Shown: positions 27,254-33,857 of the stretch, piece by piece | Position numbering within the stretch: the stretch's first letter is position 1 | How the letters are laid out: the number at the start of each line of letters is the position of its first letter | From: Luteibacter sp. 9135 | Lineage (GTDB): Bacteria; Pseudomonadota; Gammaproteobacteria; Xanthomonadales; Rhodanobacteraceae | Length of the DNA stretch: 64,000 nucleotides | Assembly (NCBI RefSeq): GCF_000745005.1 | Contig: NZ_JQNB01000001.1 | Span: 1,729,501 to 1,793,500, forward strand | Reading direction: 5' to 3' | Notes under the pieces: model-generated | The model's input: the letters and a program-made list of their open reading frames with translations, nothing else | The model's database searches: none | What the model was told of the DNA's origin: nothing | Position numbers and translations under genes: made by a program

Positions 27254-27889
27254 ATGCGCTTCCCTGTTCCGCTCGCGACGCTTCTCACCTGCCTCATCGC
27301 CCAGGCCGCCACGGCCCGCGACCTCGGCGTATCACCCCTCACGGGCGAGCAGCGCGATGACGTCGCCAGCTACTACGACAACGGCAGCCAGATGCTCAAG
27401 GCGCTGGCTTATCCGGATGCCTATAACAATCTGCGCATGCTGGCCTTCGGCGGTAACCGCAACGGTCCGACAATCGACGGCAAAAGCTACGTCTCGCTGC
27501 ATGCCTACGGCTTCATCGAAGACCACGGCGGCTATCTTGCCAAGTGGGAGATCAAGGACACCAACGGCAGCCCGCTCTGCGGCATCCAGCCACTGACGTC
27601 ACTGGTCGATGTGATCGACGCGGGTGACGGCAATGCCTTGGTGGTGGTGCCGTACTGGATCGATTGCGACGGCCTCGATCCGGCCACGGTGAAACTGATC
27701 ACTGTCTACAAGGACACGAAGTACGTGATCCGGGGAAGCCTTCCCCGGCAACCGGGAGACGAGATCACGCGTGTGCCGGGCGACAACTTCAAGGCATTGC
27801 CGGAGGCAGTGCAGAAAACGGCGATGGCGTATTACGACAAGGTCGAGGCGGCGGTGAAGAAGGCCTCGGGTTGGACGTCTCCGAACTAA
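27254..27889 (+). CDS. Exported protein of unknown function (211 aa)
   Basis: ATG 27254 gives a signal peptide, MRFPVPLATLLTCLIAQAATA, which the longer frame from 27224 would spoil. The mature protein is mixed alpha/beta with two cysteines (SPLCGIQ and IDCDGL) that may form a disulfide. No motif or family is recognised. It lies ~140 bp downstream of the GH76 gene in the same direction, so a shared transcript is possible but not certain. A strong GTCGCCTGCG-N17-CGCAGGCGAC hairpin (27976-28012) follows ~86 bp downstream and may end or stabilise its mRNA. Confidence 0.75.
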   Translation: MRFPVPLATLLTCLIAQAATARDLGVSPLTGEQRDDVASYYDNGSQMLKALAYPDAYNNLRMLAFGGNRNGPTIDGKSYVSLHAYGFIEDHGGYLAKWEIKDTNGSPLCGIQPLTSLVDVIDAGDGNALVVVPYWIDCDGLDPATVKLITVYKDTKYVIRGSLPRQPGDEITRVPGDNFKALPEAVQKTAMAYYDKVEAAVKKASGWTSPN

Positions 27890-27975
27890 AACGGAACGGC
27901 ATCCCGGACGAAATGGCCCGCTTTCTCATCCCCGCGACTACAGACAACCGCAAGTTGATTTGTTACGTTCGTCAC

Positions 27976-28393
27976 GTCGCCTGCGCCGGGTTCCACACGC
28001 ACCGCAGGCGACCACCGCATCAAGCGGTGAAGCGCGGCCCAAGGGTGCTACCAACACCCCTGGACCGCTGACCATAGCCAACTAAACGAGAGTTGATCAT
28101 GGCTAACACCGATCATACGGTACTCGCTCGCCCGCCGAATCCCCCCGGCGACACCCCCACCGGTTACCGGGCGGTCTGCATCCCTCGCAGATACGGTTGA
28201 AGAACCGCGGCGCCTGCCGTCGGAGTTGAGATTTTTCCCTGCCGAATCACGCGGCACGTTGTTGCGTGAGCGGCAGAAAGGCGAGCGCCGCTACACACGT
28301 CGTCAATCACACCGTCCGGCGCCCGGCCACGGGCAGCCGTGAACCCGCGAATCCGCATGATCCGCGGCACACCGCGTTCCCACGGTGTGCCGC
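27976..28393 (+). other. Hairpin-rich intergenic stretch
   Basis: Four strong inverted repeats occur within 420 bases. They are: 27976-28012, a 10-bp stem; 28034-28068, a 14-position stem with two mismatches and loop CTACCAA; 28239-28276, nested CTGCCG/CGGCAG and CACGC/GCGTG; and 28364-28393, a perfect 11-bp stem GCGGCACACCG-N8-CGGTGTGCCGC, 37 bases before the next start codon. None has a clean T-run. Together they suggest structured RNA, either an untranslated leader for the gene at 28431 or one or more small RNAs. No known RNA family is recognised. Confidence 0.5.
28099..28200 (+). CDS. Possible 33-aa small ORF
   Basis: ATG 28099 is preceded by AACGAGAG and reads 33 codons to TGA at 28198-28200. 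The predicted peptide begins MANTDHTVLARPPNPP and is proline- and arginine-rich with one cysteine. It sits between two strong hairpins upstream of the 101-aa gene and could be a leader peptide. The start MA with ARP nearby faintly recalls the 22-aa leaders found before the Mrr-like genes, though the spacing differs. Evidence for translation is weak. Confidence 0.3.
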   Translation: MANTDHTVLARPPNPPGDTPTGYRAVCIPRRYG

Positions 28394-28430
28394 ACCTGGA
28401 ATCGCGAACGACGGTCGAAAGGAGAATGCG

Positions 28431-28736
28431 ATGACTACTTCGAACGAGCATCCGACACCGGACCGGATGTGCTACCACGCCGACCCGGAAGCGACCGCCC
28501 ATGCGCTGTTGAACGAAGCTACCGAATGGCTGCAGTTTGCGCGCGGGCTGACCGGACTGCTGGCCGACCTGATCCACGAGGCCGATACCGTGGATTGCAA
28601 GCGCATGGCCTTGGGTCTGGAAGCCATTGGCGCACTGACGAACATGGGCGTGCAGTGCGCGGCACAGGCGCATGTGCGGGTGTGTTGGGAGCAGGCCCAG
28701 AGAGGATGCGAGCTGGGTGACGGAACGGGACGCTAG
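28431..28736 (+). CDS. Small helical protein of unknown function (101 aa)
   Basis: ATG 28431 has a good AAAGGAG site eight bases upstream, so the longer open frame from 28266 is rejected. The protein is almost entirely amphipathic helix: ATAHALLNEATEWLQFARGLTGLLADLIHEAD and MALGLEAIGALTNMGVQCAAQAHV. The pattern (an Ala-Leu-rich helix with LL..A) resembles small DUF3077-type pseudomonad proteins, but I would not assign it. A strong 11-bp hairpin lies just upstream in the predicted leader. It converges on the Mrr-like gene with a one-base gap (stop 28736, stop 28738). Confidence 0.75.
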   Translation: MTTSNEHPTPDRMCYHADPEATAHALLNEATEWLQFARGLTGLLADLIHEADTVDCKRMALGLEAIGALTNMGVQCAAQAHVRVCWEQAQRGCELGDGTGR

Positions 28737-28737
28737 C

Positions 28738-29634
28738 TTAGTTCGACCCCAGTTCCGGCGTCGTCTTCTCCAGGATCTTCATCGCCTTTGCGTTCTCCGC
28801 CTGCCATGCCGAGAGCTCGGCTTTGGTGGTTGGCGTCGATCCCGTAGCCCGGGGGTTACCATCGGTCGTGGTGATGGGTGCGTGCGCGTTGGCGGTGTTG
28901 CTCGCATTCCTTGCGGCATAAGGCGCCGGTGCTACCGCGTGCGACGCGTAGTAATCGGAGTAGGGCGCTGCGGGGCATGCCTGAACGTCGCGCGCATTCG
29001 CCCGGGCGTTAGCCGCGTTCTGCGAGTTCGCGCGGAGGATTTCGACGGACATGTTGCTGAACACGTGCGGGATATAAAAGCAGAAGATCAACACCATCGC
29101 GGCGAAAGCCACAAGTCTGGCGGCAATGGACTTCGCCGAGGCCGGATGCCTCCTTCGCCGGTGGCGCCTTTCCACCACCCAACTGGGCATCTCGTCCCGG
29201 GCCGAGGAATAGGGCATATCCATCTCCGGGATCGGACCCAGCATGGCGCGGATCTCGGCGCCGCCGATCAGCTGGATCGGCATGTACTTCTCCGCCGAGC
29301 GCATCGCATGATTGGTGAACTCACCGGACGATATAAGGACGGCGCGCTGTGCACCCTGGGTATGCATGACGCCGATCAATTCGTGCACGGCGTTATGCGG
29401 CACCTGACCGGTGTTCCAGTGCTTGCACTGCACCACGGTGTACTCGCCGCCGCGGAACAGCTTGAGGTCGATGCCGCCGTCGCTCATCCCCAGCGTGGCC
29501 CCGGTGCCGGTGTGCTCCACGCGGTAGCCTTGCCCGCGGTAGTACTCCGCCACACGGTGCTCGAAGTCGTCCCAACCCACCCGGGTAAGCGAATCGTCCC
29601 ACCGTGAGCGCACGGGCTTCCAGCGGTTACCCAT
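28738..29634 (-). CDS. Membrane-anchored Mrr-like restriction endonuclease domain protein (copy A)
   Basis: ATG 29634 gives 298 aa; the stop of a 22-codon leader ORF lies inside its first three codons. Residues ~15-140 form an Mrr-type PD-(D/E)xK fold: WDDFEHRVAEYYRGQGYRVEHTG, catalytic D56 in GGIDLKL, and Q69-x-K71 in VVQCKHW. VLISSGEFTNHAM and a strand before IPIQLIGG-type core complete the domain. A basic stretch and one membrane helix follow (~175-197, LVAFAAMVLIFCFYIPHVF), then an Ala/Asn/Thr-rich tail probably in the periplasm. Mrr-fold proteins cleave modified or foreign DNA; membrane-anchored versions are common and poorly understood. All three catalytic positions are intact here, unlike in copy B (32980-33609). 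Confidence 0.87.
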   Translation of the reverse strand: MGNRWKPVRSRWDDSLTRVGWDDFEHRVAEYYRGQGYRVEHTGTGATLGMSDGGIDLKLFRGGEYTVVQCKHWNTGQVPHNAVHELIGVMHTQGAQRAVLISSGEFTNHAMRSAEKYMPIQLIGGAEIRAMLGPIPEMDMPYSSARDEMPSWVVERRHRRRRHPASAKSIAARLVAFAAMVLIFCFYIPHVFSNMSVEILRANSQNAANARANARDVQACPAAPYSDYYASHAVAPAPYAARNASNTANAHAPITTTDGNPRATGSTPTTKAELSAWQAENAKAMKILEKTTPELGSN

Positions 29635-29695
29635 GACTGATCGCCGGGCACGCCGCACAGGCCGGGCGCATCTGCGCCGATACGATCGAAGCCAT
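29627..29695 (-). CDS. 22-aa leader peptide before Mrr-like copy A
   Basis: ATG 29695 has AAGGGG five bases upstream and reads 22 codons to TAA at 29627-29629. Those bases also lie in codons 2-3 of the nuclease gene (ATG GGT AAC), so the frames overlap by eight bases. The peptide starts MASIVSAQMRP and contains two cysteines. The leader before Mrr copy B has exactly the same length, and M1, A2, S6, A7, R10 and P11 are identical. The nuclease start itself lacks a good ribosome site, so translation probably depends on ribosomes finishing this leader. Confidence 0.65.
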   Translation of the reverse strand: MASIVSAQMRPACAACPAISHG

Positions 29696-29755
29696 GTGTT
29701 CCCCTTGATACGCGGTGTGCGGGTTCCGCAGGGATGAGCCGAGCGGTGAAGAATG

Positions 29756-29783
29756 ATTCTACGTGCACTGTCGAAACTCACAA
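29756..29783 (-). promoter_or_regulatory. Predicted promoter of leader A / Mrr-like copy A
   Basis: On the minus strand, TTGTGA (29783-29778) and TAGAAT (29761-29756) are separated by 16 bp, a reasonable sigma-70 pair. The expected start, near 29749, would leave a ~54-base leader before ATG 29695. GTGCAC occurs in the spacer (29763-29768) and twice more, 12 bp apart, at 29817-29822 and 29829-29834, possible regulator contacts. Confidence 0.45.
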
Positions 29784-29871
29784 TCGTCTTGTGCGTGCGT
29801 TTACGGCAGGCAGTGGGTGCACGTTCTCGTGCACTTATGGTGCGCCCGGAGGCTGATCAACTGGCTACAGT

Positions 29872-29957
29872 ATCTATTCACATGCTGACCTATCGATGAT
29901 TTAAGTTACTGAATATAAATATATTTGACGAAATAAATCTATTCATGTATCTATTCA
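29872..29957 (+). promoter_or_regulatory. Promoter/operator region of the HipA-like gene with three ATCTATTCA repeats
   Basis: ATCTATTCA occurs three times, at 29872-29880, 29937-29945 and 29949-29957, in a strikingly AT-rich island. TTGACG at 29925-29930 followed by 17 bp places a -10 over the last copy (TATCTA, 29948-29953). Transcription would then start at or next to ATG 29961, which has no Shine-Dalgarno sequence, so the message may be leaderless. The gene's own N-terminal HTH is the natural candidate to bind the repeats. Confidence 0.5.
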
Positions 29958-29960
29958 TTC

Positions 29961-31328
29961 ATGCCTGCATCTGCTATCGCTGATCGACTCCTGACTATTC
30001 TCCGTAAGGAGGGTGCAACTACCGCTCGCGAGTTAGGTCGGATTCTCGGGCTAAGCCAGCCCACGGTGTCTCGAGCCCTCACTTCGGTATCCGAGCACGT
30101 GGTTCGCGTTGGGCGTGCCCGACAGACTCGATACGCAGCGGTTCGCAATGTCCGCGGCCTCGGCTCCCAGTGGCCGCTTTTTCGCATCGATCAAGAGGGG
30201 CGTCCTCATTCGTTCGGTAAACTGACAACGCTATATGGGGCGGGTAGCTTGTTGTCCGGTGTGTCTTGTCCCTGGCTGAGAGACGAGTTTGCCGCAGGCC
30301 TGTTTCCTGGCGTCCCCTGGTTCCTTGATGACCAGCGACCGCAGGGCTTTCTGGGTCGCCAATTCGCTCAGCAATGGCATCGTGAGCTGGGATTGCATCA
30401 GGACGTCCTGCTTTGGAACGACGATGCCGTGCTCACGGCGCTTCTGCTGCGTGGAGAGGATGGGCCCGGCAACTTCGTGCTCGATGACGATGCGCTCGAA
30501 CGGGCTTTGCAAGCCAAGCCAAACGCGCTTCCGGAAAATACCCGTGCGTTGCGCTATGGGGAGATGGCAGAAGCTGCGCTGGCGGGAGATGTCGTCGGAT
30601 CATCGGCAGCCGGCGAACAACCCAAATTCACCGCGTCCGTCATCGACGCCGCAGGCCATATCCGACACGTCATCGTGAAATTCAGCGAGCCTGTCGACAG
30701 TGGCCCCATGGCGCGTCGCTGGGCGGATCTCCTGATCTGCGAACACCTGGCAGGCAACGTGCTGTCTGAACACGGCCATGCAAGCGCGCCAAGCGAGCTG
30801 GTCGAGTCGCAGGGCAGGGTATGCCTTGAGGTCACACGCTTTGATCGCATGGGCGCGTACGGACGTCGCGGCTGCGTAAGCCTGGCGGCATGGAGTGATG
30901 CGCATGACGGCATCCGTGACGATTGGGCTGCTGCGGCCACGCGTATGCATGGTGGTAACTGGATCGACGAGTTTGCGTTGGACCAGGCGCGGCAGCGATG
31001 GTGGTTCGGGCGCATGATCGGCAACACCGACATGCACTTCGGCAACCTGTCGTTCTTCCTCGATGACAGCCTTCCACTCACGTTGACGCCCAGTTACGAC
31101 ATGCTGCCAATGCTCTACAAGCCCGCCGCAAACGGCGCCATTCCCGTGCGTAACTACACGCCTGCCACGCCATCCCCGCGTGATATGGCCTATTGGCATC
31201 GTGCCGCGATCTGGGCCGAACTGTACTGGGCACGGGTGGCCCAGCATGCGGGCGTGAGTGACGCCTTCCGGCGCATCGCAGATGCAAACGGTGCCGCGGT
31301 GCGTGCAGCCATCGAGCGGTTCGCCTGA
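29961..31328 (+). CDS. HipA-family kinase with N-terminal winged HTH (YjjJ/HipH-like)
   Basis: This 455-aa protein has a winged-helix/HTH at ~4-60 (ATTARELGRILGLSQPTVSRAL) fused to a HipA kinase fold. Seen in order: GSSAAGEQPKF (ATP loop), VIVKFSEP (ATP-binding Lys), a central helical region, the catalytic loop IGNTDMHFGNLSF near residue 355, and SYDMLPM. This is the one-protein arrangement of E. coli YjjJ (HipH), in which DNA binding and kinase are on one chain instead of a HipB-HipA pair. HipA kinases phosphorylate aminoacyl-tRNA synthetases and slow growth; the target here is unknown. No separate antitoxin gene is adjacent. Repeats in the promoter suggest autoregulation. It diverges from the Mrr-like copy A unit, and GC at its 5' end is low. 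Confidence 0.88.
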   Translation: MPASAIADRLLTILRKEGATTARELGRILGLSQPTVSRALTSVSEHVVRVGRARQTRYAAVRNVRGLGSQWPLFRIDQEGRPHSFGKLTTLYGAGSLLSGVSCPWLRDEFAAGLFPGVPWFLDDQRPQGFLGRQFAQQWHRELGLHQDVLLWNDDAVLTALLLRGEDGPGNFVLDDDALERALQAKPNALPENTRALRYGEMAEAALAGDVVGSSAAGEQPKFTASVIDAAGHIRHVIVKFSEPVDSGPMARRWADLLICEHLAGNVLSEHGHASAPSELVESQGRVCLEVTRFDRMGAYGRRGCVSLAAWSDAHDGIRDDWAAAATRMHGGNWIDEFALDQARQRWWFGRMIGNTDMHFGNLSFFLDDSLPLTLTPSYDMLPMLYKPAANGAIPVRNYTPATPSPRDMAYWHRAAIWAELYWARVAQHAGVSDAFRRIADANGAAVRAAIERFA

Positions 31329-31338
31329 CGCGGTACCG

Positions 31339-31800
31339 TCAACCGCCAGGCAACTGCATCAACTCCAACGTGATTTTGTCCGGCCCCGACACATACACCA
31401 CCCGCGTCCCTTGCCTCGGCCCACCGGGAATCGCCTGAGGACTCCCTTTGACCATCCACCCCGCCGCCTCGATACGCGCGATCGCCGCATGTATGTCACG
31501 CACCGCCAGTGCCAGGTGCACGGCACCGATGGCCCCCGCACTTTCCGGCGCCGAACCATGGCGAGCACCCTGCGAGTACGCCAGCAGCTCGACCATGTAA
31601 CCACCCGGTGCCCTGACGATAGCCGTGCGCACGAGAGGGTCATCGACGCCTGTGACCTGATGCAGGAACGTGCCGCCCATCTCCGACTGGCGCTCGAGCG
31701 TGAAACCGAGGGCCTCTGTCCAGAAGCGTATGGCGTCGTCCAGCGATGACACGACGAAGCCCGTATGGTCGACGGCGATAACGCCTGCGTTGGTGTCCAC
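31339..31800 (-). CDS. VOC-family (glyoxalase/bleomycin-resistance fold) protein
   Basis: The 153-aa protein has the paired beta-alpha-beta-beta-beta units of the VOC superfamily: AVDHTGFVVSSLDDAIRFWTEALGF (residues ~9-33) and VHLALAVRDIHAAIARIEAAGW (~93-114). Candidate metal ligands are H12, the Glu of YMVELLAYS, H94 and the Glu of KITLELMQL, the usual His/Glu set. The full set suggests an active metalloenzyme, lyase or dioxygenase type, not merely a binding protein. Substrate is unknown. It converges on the HipA-like gene (10-bp gap) and diverges from the beta-barrel gene at 31923. Confidence 0.85.
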   Translation of the reverse strand: MDTNAGVIAVDHTGFVVSSLDDAIRFWTEALGFTLERQSEMGGTFLHQVTGVDDPLVRTAIVRAPGGYMVELLAYSQGARHGSAPESAGAIGAVHLALAVRDIHAAIARIEAAGWMVKGSPQAIPGGPRQGTRVVYVSGPDKITLELMQLPGG

Positions 31801-31922
31801 GGCGAATTTTTCCCAGCTGCGATGACGAAGATCGTAGCAGCACTCGTTTCCCGCCCTTCACTTCGTCGATAATTGCCGCCTGCATCGGCGCTACTGCCCA
31901 GGCATTCAGTGGAAAAAAACGA

Positions 31923-32975
31923 ATGAACCGTACTCACCGTCCCGCAGGGACCGGCTCCCCGCGGCTTTGCCAGGCGCTGCTGGCCGCCAGCCTATGCGTC
32001 TCCCTGTCACCCGCGTTCGCGCAGGATGCCTCGGGGGCGCCGCTCTCCGGCGATATCCACGCCAACCTGCCCGGCGCACTGGCCGATGATGGCCGCTACC
32101 AGCGCGAGGCGATCAACCAGCACCTGATCACGCAGTACGCCGACCAGACCGAAGACGCCGTGGCCACGTGGGCATCGGCGTGGGGCCATCGCGGCCACCA
32201 CGACGAGGACGGCAGCGCGGCCAGGCTGGACACCAAGGGCAGCGGCGTGATGGTGGGGGCCGACATGGGCGTGGGGGCACAGTCGCGTCTCGGTGTTGCG
32301 CTGGGCGGCGGTCGTGTCTCCGCGGATACGCGTGACGAGTCGGCCAGTGGCCGCTCGCTGACCGCCGCGATCTACGGCGGCGGCCAGTACGGCAACGTGC
32401 TGATCCAGGCGGGTGGGCTGTACACGCGCTACGACGTCGATACGCATCGCACGGTGGTGGACCTGGGTACGCTGGCCGCCCGGCTGGCAGGCAGCATGAA
32501 GAGCCAGGCGTTGCAGGGTTTCGTCGAGGCGGCCTATGAGTTTCGCTGGGATACCGGCGGGCTGGCGCCGTTCCTCAGCCTGGCGCAGCAGCAGTTGCGC
32601 ACGGGCTCGGTGAACGAGCGCGGCGGCGTGGCGGCGTTGCATGTGATGAGCGACAAGAGCGACGTGACCTACGGCACGCTGGGCCTGCGCGGCCGCAAGG
32701 ACTTCGGCGAGGATGGTCGCTTCGGGATATTCGGCAGCGTGGGTTGGCAGCATGCCGCGGGCGATACGCAGCCCGCCAGTCGCCAGCGCGTCATCGCGGG
32801 CGGCACCACCATCGAGTCGCTGGGTACACCCATCGCGGAGAACGCCGGCGTCGGCGTGGCGGGCATCCGCTTCCTGGCCACGCCCACGGTGACCGTGGAT
32901 GCGTCGTGGAACGGTCAGTTCGCCAGTGCGGCGAAGGACCAGTCGGCGCGCCTTGCGCTCAACTGGGTGTTCTGA
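31923..32975 (+). CDS. Autotransporter-type outer-membrane beta-barrel without passenger (copy A)
   Basis: The 350-aa protein has a signal peptide (to ~residue 34, SPAFAQ) and then runs almost straight into a barrel resembling autotransporter beta-domains: WASAWGHRGHHDEDGSAARLDTKGSGVMVGADMG, repeated G-x-G strands, SKSDVTYGTLGLRGRKDF-like strands, and a terminal LALNWVF ending in phenylalanine, as outer-membrane barrels do. An autotransporter would normally have a long passenger; here only ~45 residues precede the barrel. It therefore probably works as a stand-alone outer-membrane protein or is a remnant. A paralogue lies at 35214-36248. It converges on the Mrr-like copy B gene (4-bp gap). 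Confidence 0.82.
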   Translation: MNRTHRPAGTGSPRLCQALLAASLCVSLSPAFAQDASGAPLSGDIHANLPGALADDGRYQREAINQHLITQYADQTEDAVATWASAWGHRGHHDEDGSAARLDTKGSGVMVGADMGVGAQSRLGVALGGGRVSADTRDESASGRSLTAAIYGGGQYGNVLIQAGGLYTRYDVDTHRTVVDLGTLAARLAGSMKSQALQGFVEAAYEFRWDTGGLAPFLSLAQQQLRTGSVNERGGVAALHVMSDKSDVTYGTLGLRGRKDFGEDGRFGIFGSVGWQHAAGDTQPASRQRVIAGGTTIESLGTPIAENAGVGVAGIRFLATPTVTVDASWNGQFASAAKDQSARLALNWVF

Positions 32976-32979
32976 CCGC

Positions 32980-33609
32980 TCAGGGCATCGCCACCGTCGC
33001 CGCATGCGTGGCGGTGGCCTGCATCGACTGCATCTGGGCGCGCTGGATCTCGTGGATGTACACGCCGTACATCACGCACAGCATCAGGCCCATGACGATC
33101 ACCGCGCCCACGGCGGCGACCATGGGCGCACGGCTGCGCAGGTGATCCGCGTCCTCGGCCCAGGGCGGCACGCCACCCGGCAGCAGCACGGGCAGGGGCG
33201 GTTCGGGCACCTTGCCCAGGATGGCGCGGATGCGCATGCCATCGATCAGCGTGACGTGGGGCAGGCGTTCGGCGAACTCCACGGCCGAGCGGCTGAACTC
33301 GCCGGAGGTGATGGCGATGACCTGGCTGGCACCGGTGGCCGGCATGGCGTTGACCAGCTGGCGAACGTCCTGGTGCGGCACCTGCTGGGCGACCCAGTGA
33401 CGGCACTGGACGATGATGGAAGTGGCGCCGCGCGTGAGGGTCAGGTCCATGGCGTCTTCCGCGCGGTGGCGGCCGGCGCGACCGCCGGTGTGCTCCACCA
33501 CGTAGCCCTGCTCACGGTAGTGCGTGGCCACCAGGCGCCCGAACTCGTCCCACGGGATGCGTGTCAGCGCGTCGTCATGCCGAAAACGCACAGGCTTGGT
33601 GAACCTCAT
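32980..33609 (-). CDS. Membrane-anchored Mrr-like domain protein (copy B), catalytic Lys replaced by Arg
   Basis: This 209-aa protein is a shorter paralogue of the protein at 28738-29634. It shares WDEFGRLVATHYREQGYVVEHTG, the strand around D55 (AMDLTL) and VQCRHW, where Q68 is kept but the catalytic lysine is R70. The GG before the aspartate is also changed to AM. ISGEF-type ITSGEFSRSAVEF and a membrane helix (~165-190, VAAVGAVIVMGLMLCVMYGVYI) follow, with only a short tail. Cleavage activity is therefore doubtful, and it may bind DNA or regulate copy A. ATG 33609 overlaps the stop of a 22-codon leader ORF (ATGA). Confidence 0.83.
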   Translation of the reverse strand: MRFTKPVRFRHDDALTRIPWDEFGRLVATHYREQGYVVEHTGGRAGRHRAEDAMDLTLTRGATSIIVQCRHWVAQQVPHQDVRQLVNAMPATGASQVIAITSGEFSRSAVEFAERLPHVTLIDGMRIRAILGKVPEPPLPVLLPGGVPPWAEDADHLRSRAPMVAAVGAVIVMGLMLCVMYGVYIHEIQRAQMQSMQATATHAATVAMP

Positions 33610-33674
33610 CGCCGGTCTCCCGGGAGGTCACGCAGCAAGGAAGGGCGCACGTGGGCGCTGTACGGGACTGCCAT
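33606..33674 (-). CDS. 22-aa leader peptide before Mrr-like copy B
   Basis: ATG 33674 has GAGGGA seven bases upstream and reads 22 codons to TGA at 33606-33608, overlapping the nuclease ATG as ATGA. The peptide starts MAVPYSAHVRP; M1, A2, S6, A7, R10 and P11 match the leader before copy A, and both leaders are exactly 22 residues. Their C-terminal halves differ completely. Conservation of length, position, first-half pattern and stop/start overlap across two diverged paralogues argues for a real coupled leader. Confidence 0.65.
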   Translation of the reverse strand: MAVPYSAHVRPSLLRDLPGDRR

Positions 33675-33732
33675 GGTGCTTTCCCTCGTCCGAGCGTTGC
33701 GCACCCCCTTGGCACGTCGCTGGACGGTGTGG

Positions 33733-33787
33733 AATATAGCGGGTTGTTGCAGGAATTCCTGTAGGCGAACCCCTACATTTGTAGGCG
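33733..33787. promoter_or_regulatory. Palindrome CAGGAATTCCTG with flanking direct repeats
   Basis: In the 183-bp gap between leader B (minus) and the LprI-domain gene (plus) are a perfect 12-bp palindrome, CAGGAATTCCTG (33750-33761), and two GTAGGCG repeats exactly 20 bp apart (33761-33767 and 33781-33787). A minus-strand TATATT (33738-33733) would put the palindrome at the -35 position for leader B. This looks like a regulator-binding region; the regulator is unknown. Confidence 0.4.
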
Positions 33788-33857
33788 CAGTTGTGAACCC
33801 GTCTTCACACGGTGCCGGTAGATTTGGACGTCTTGCCATCCACTCCCTCTTGAGGAC

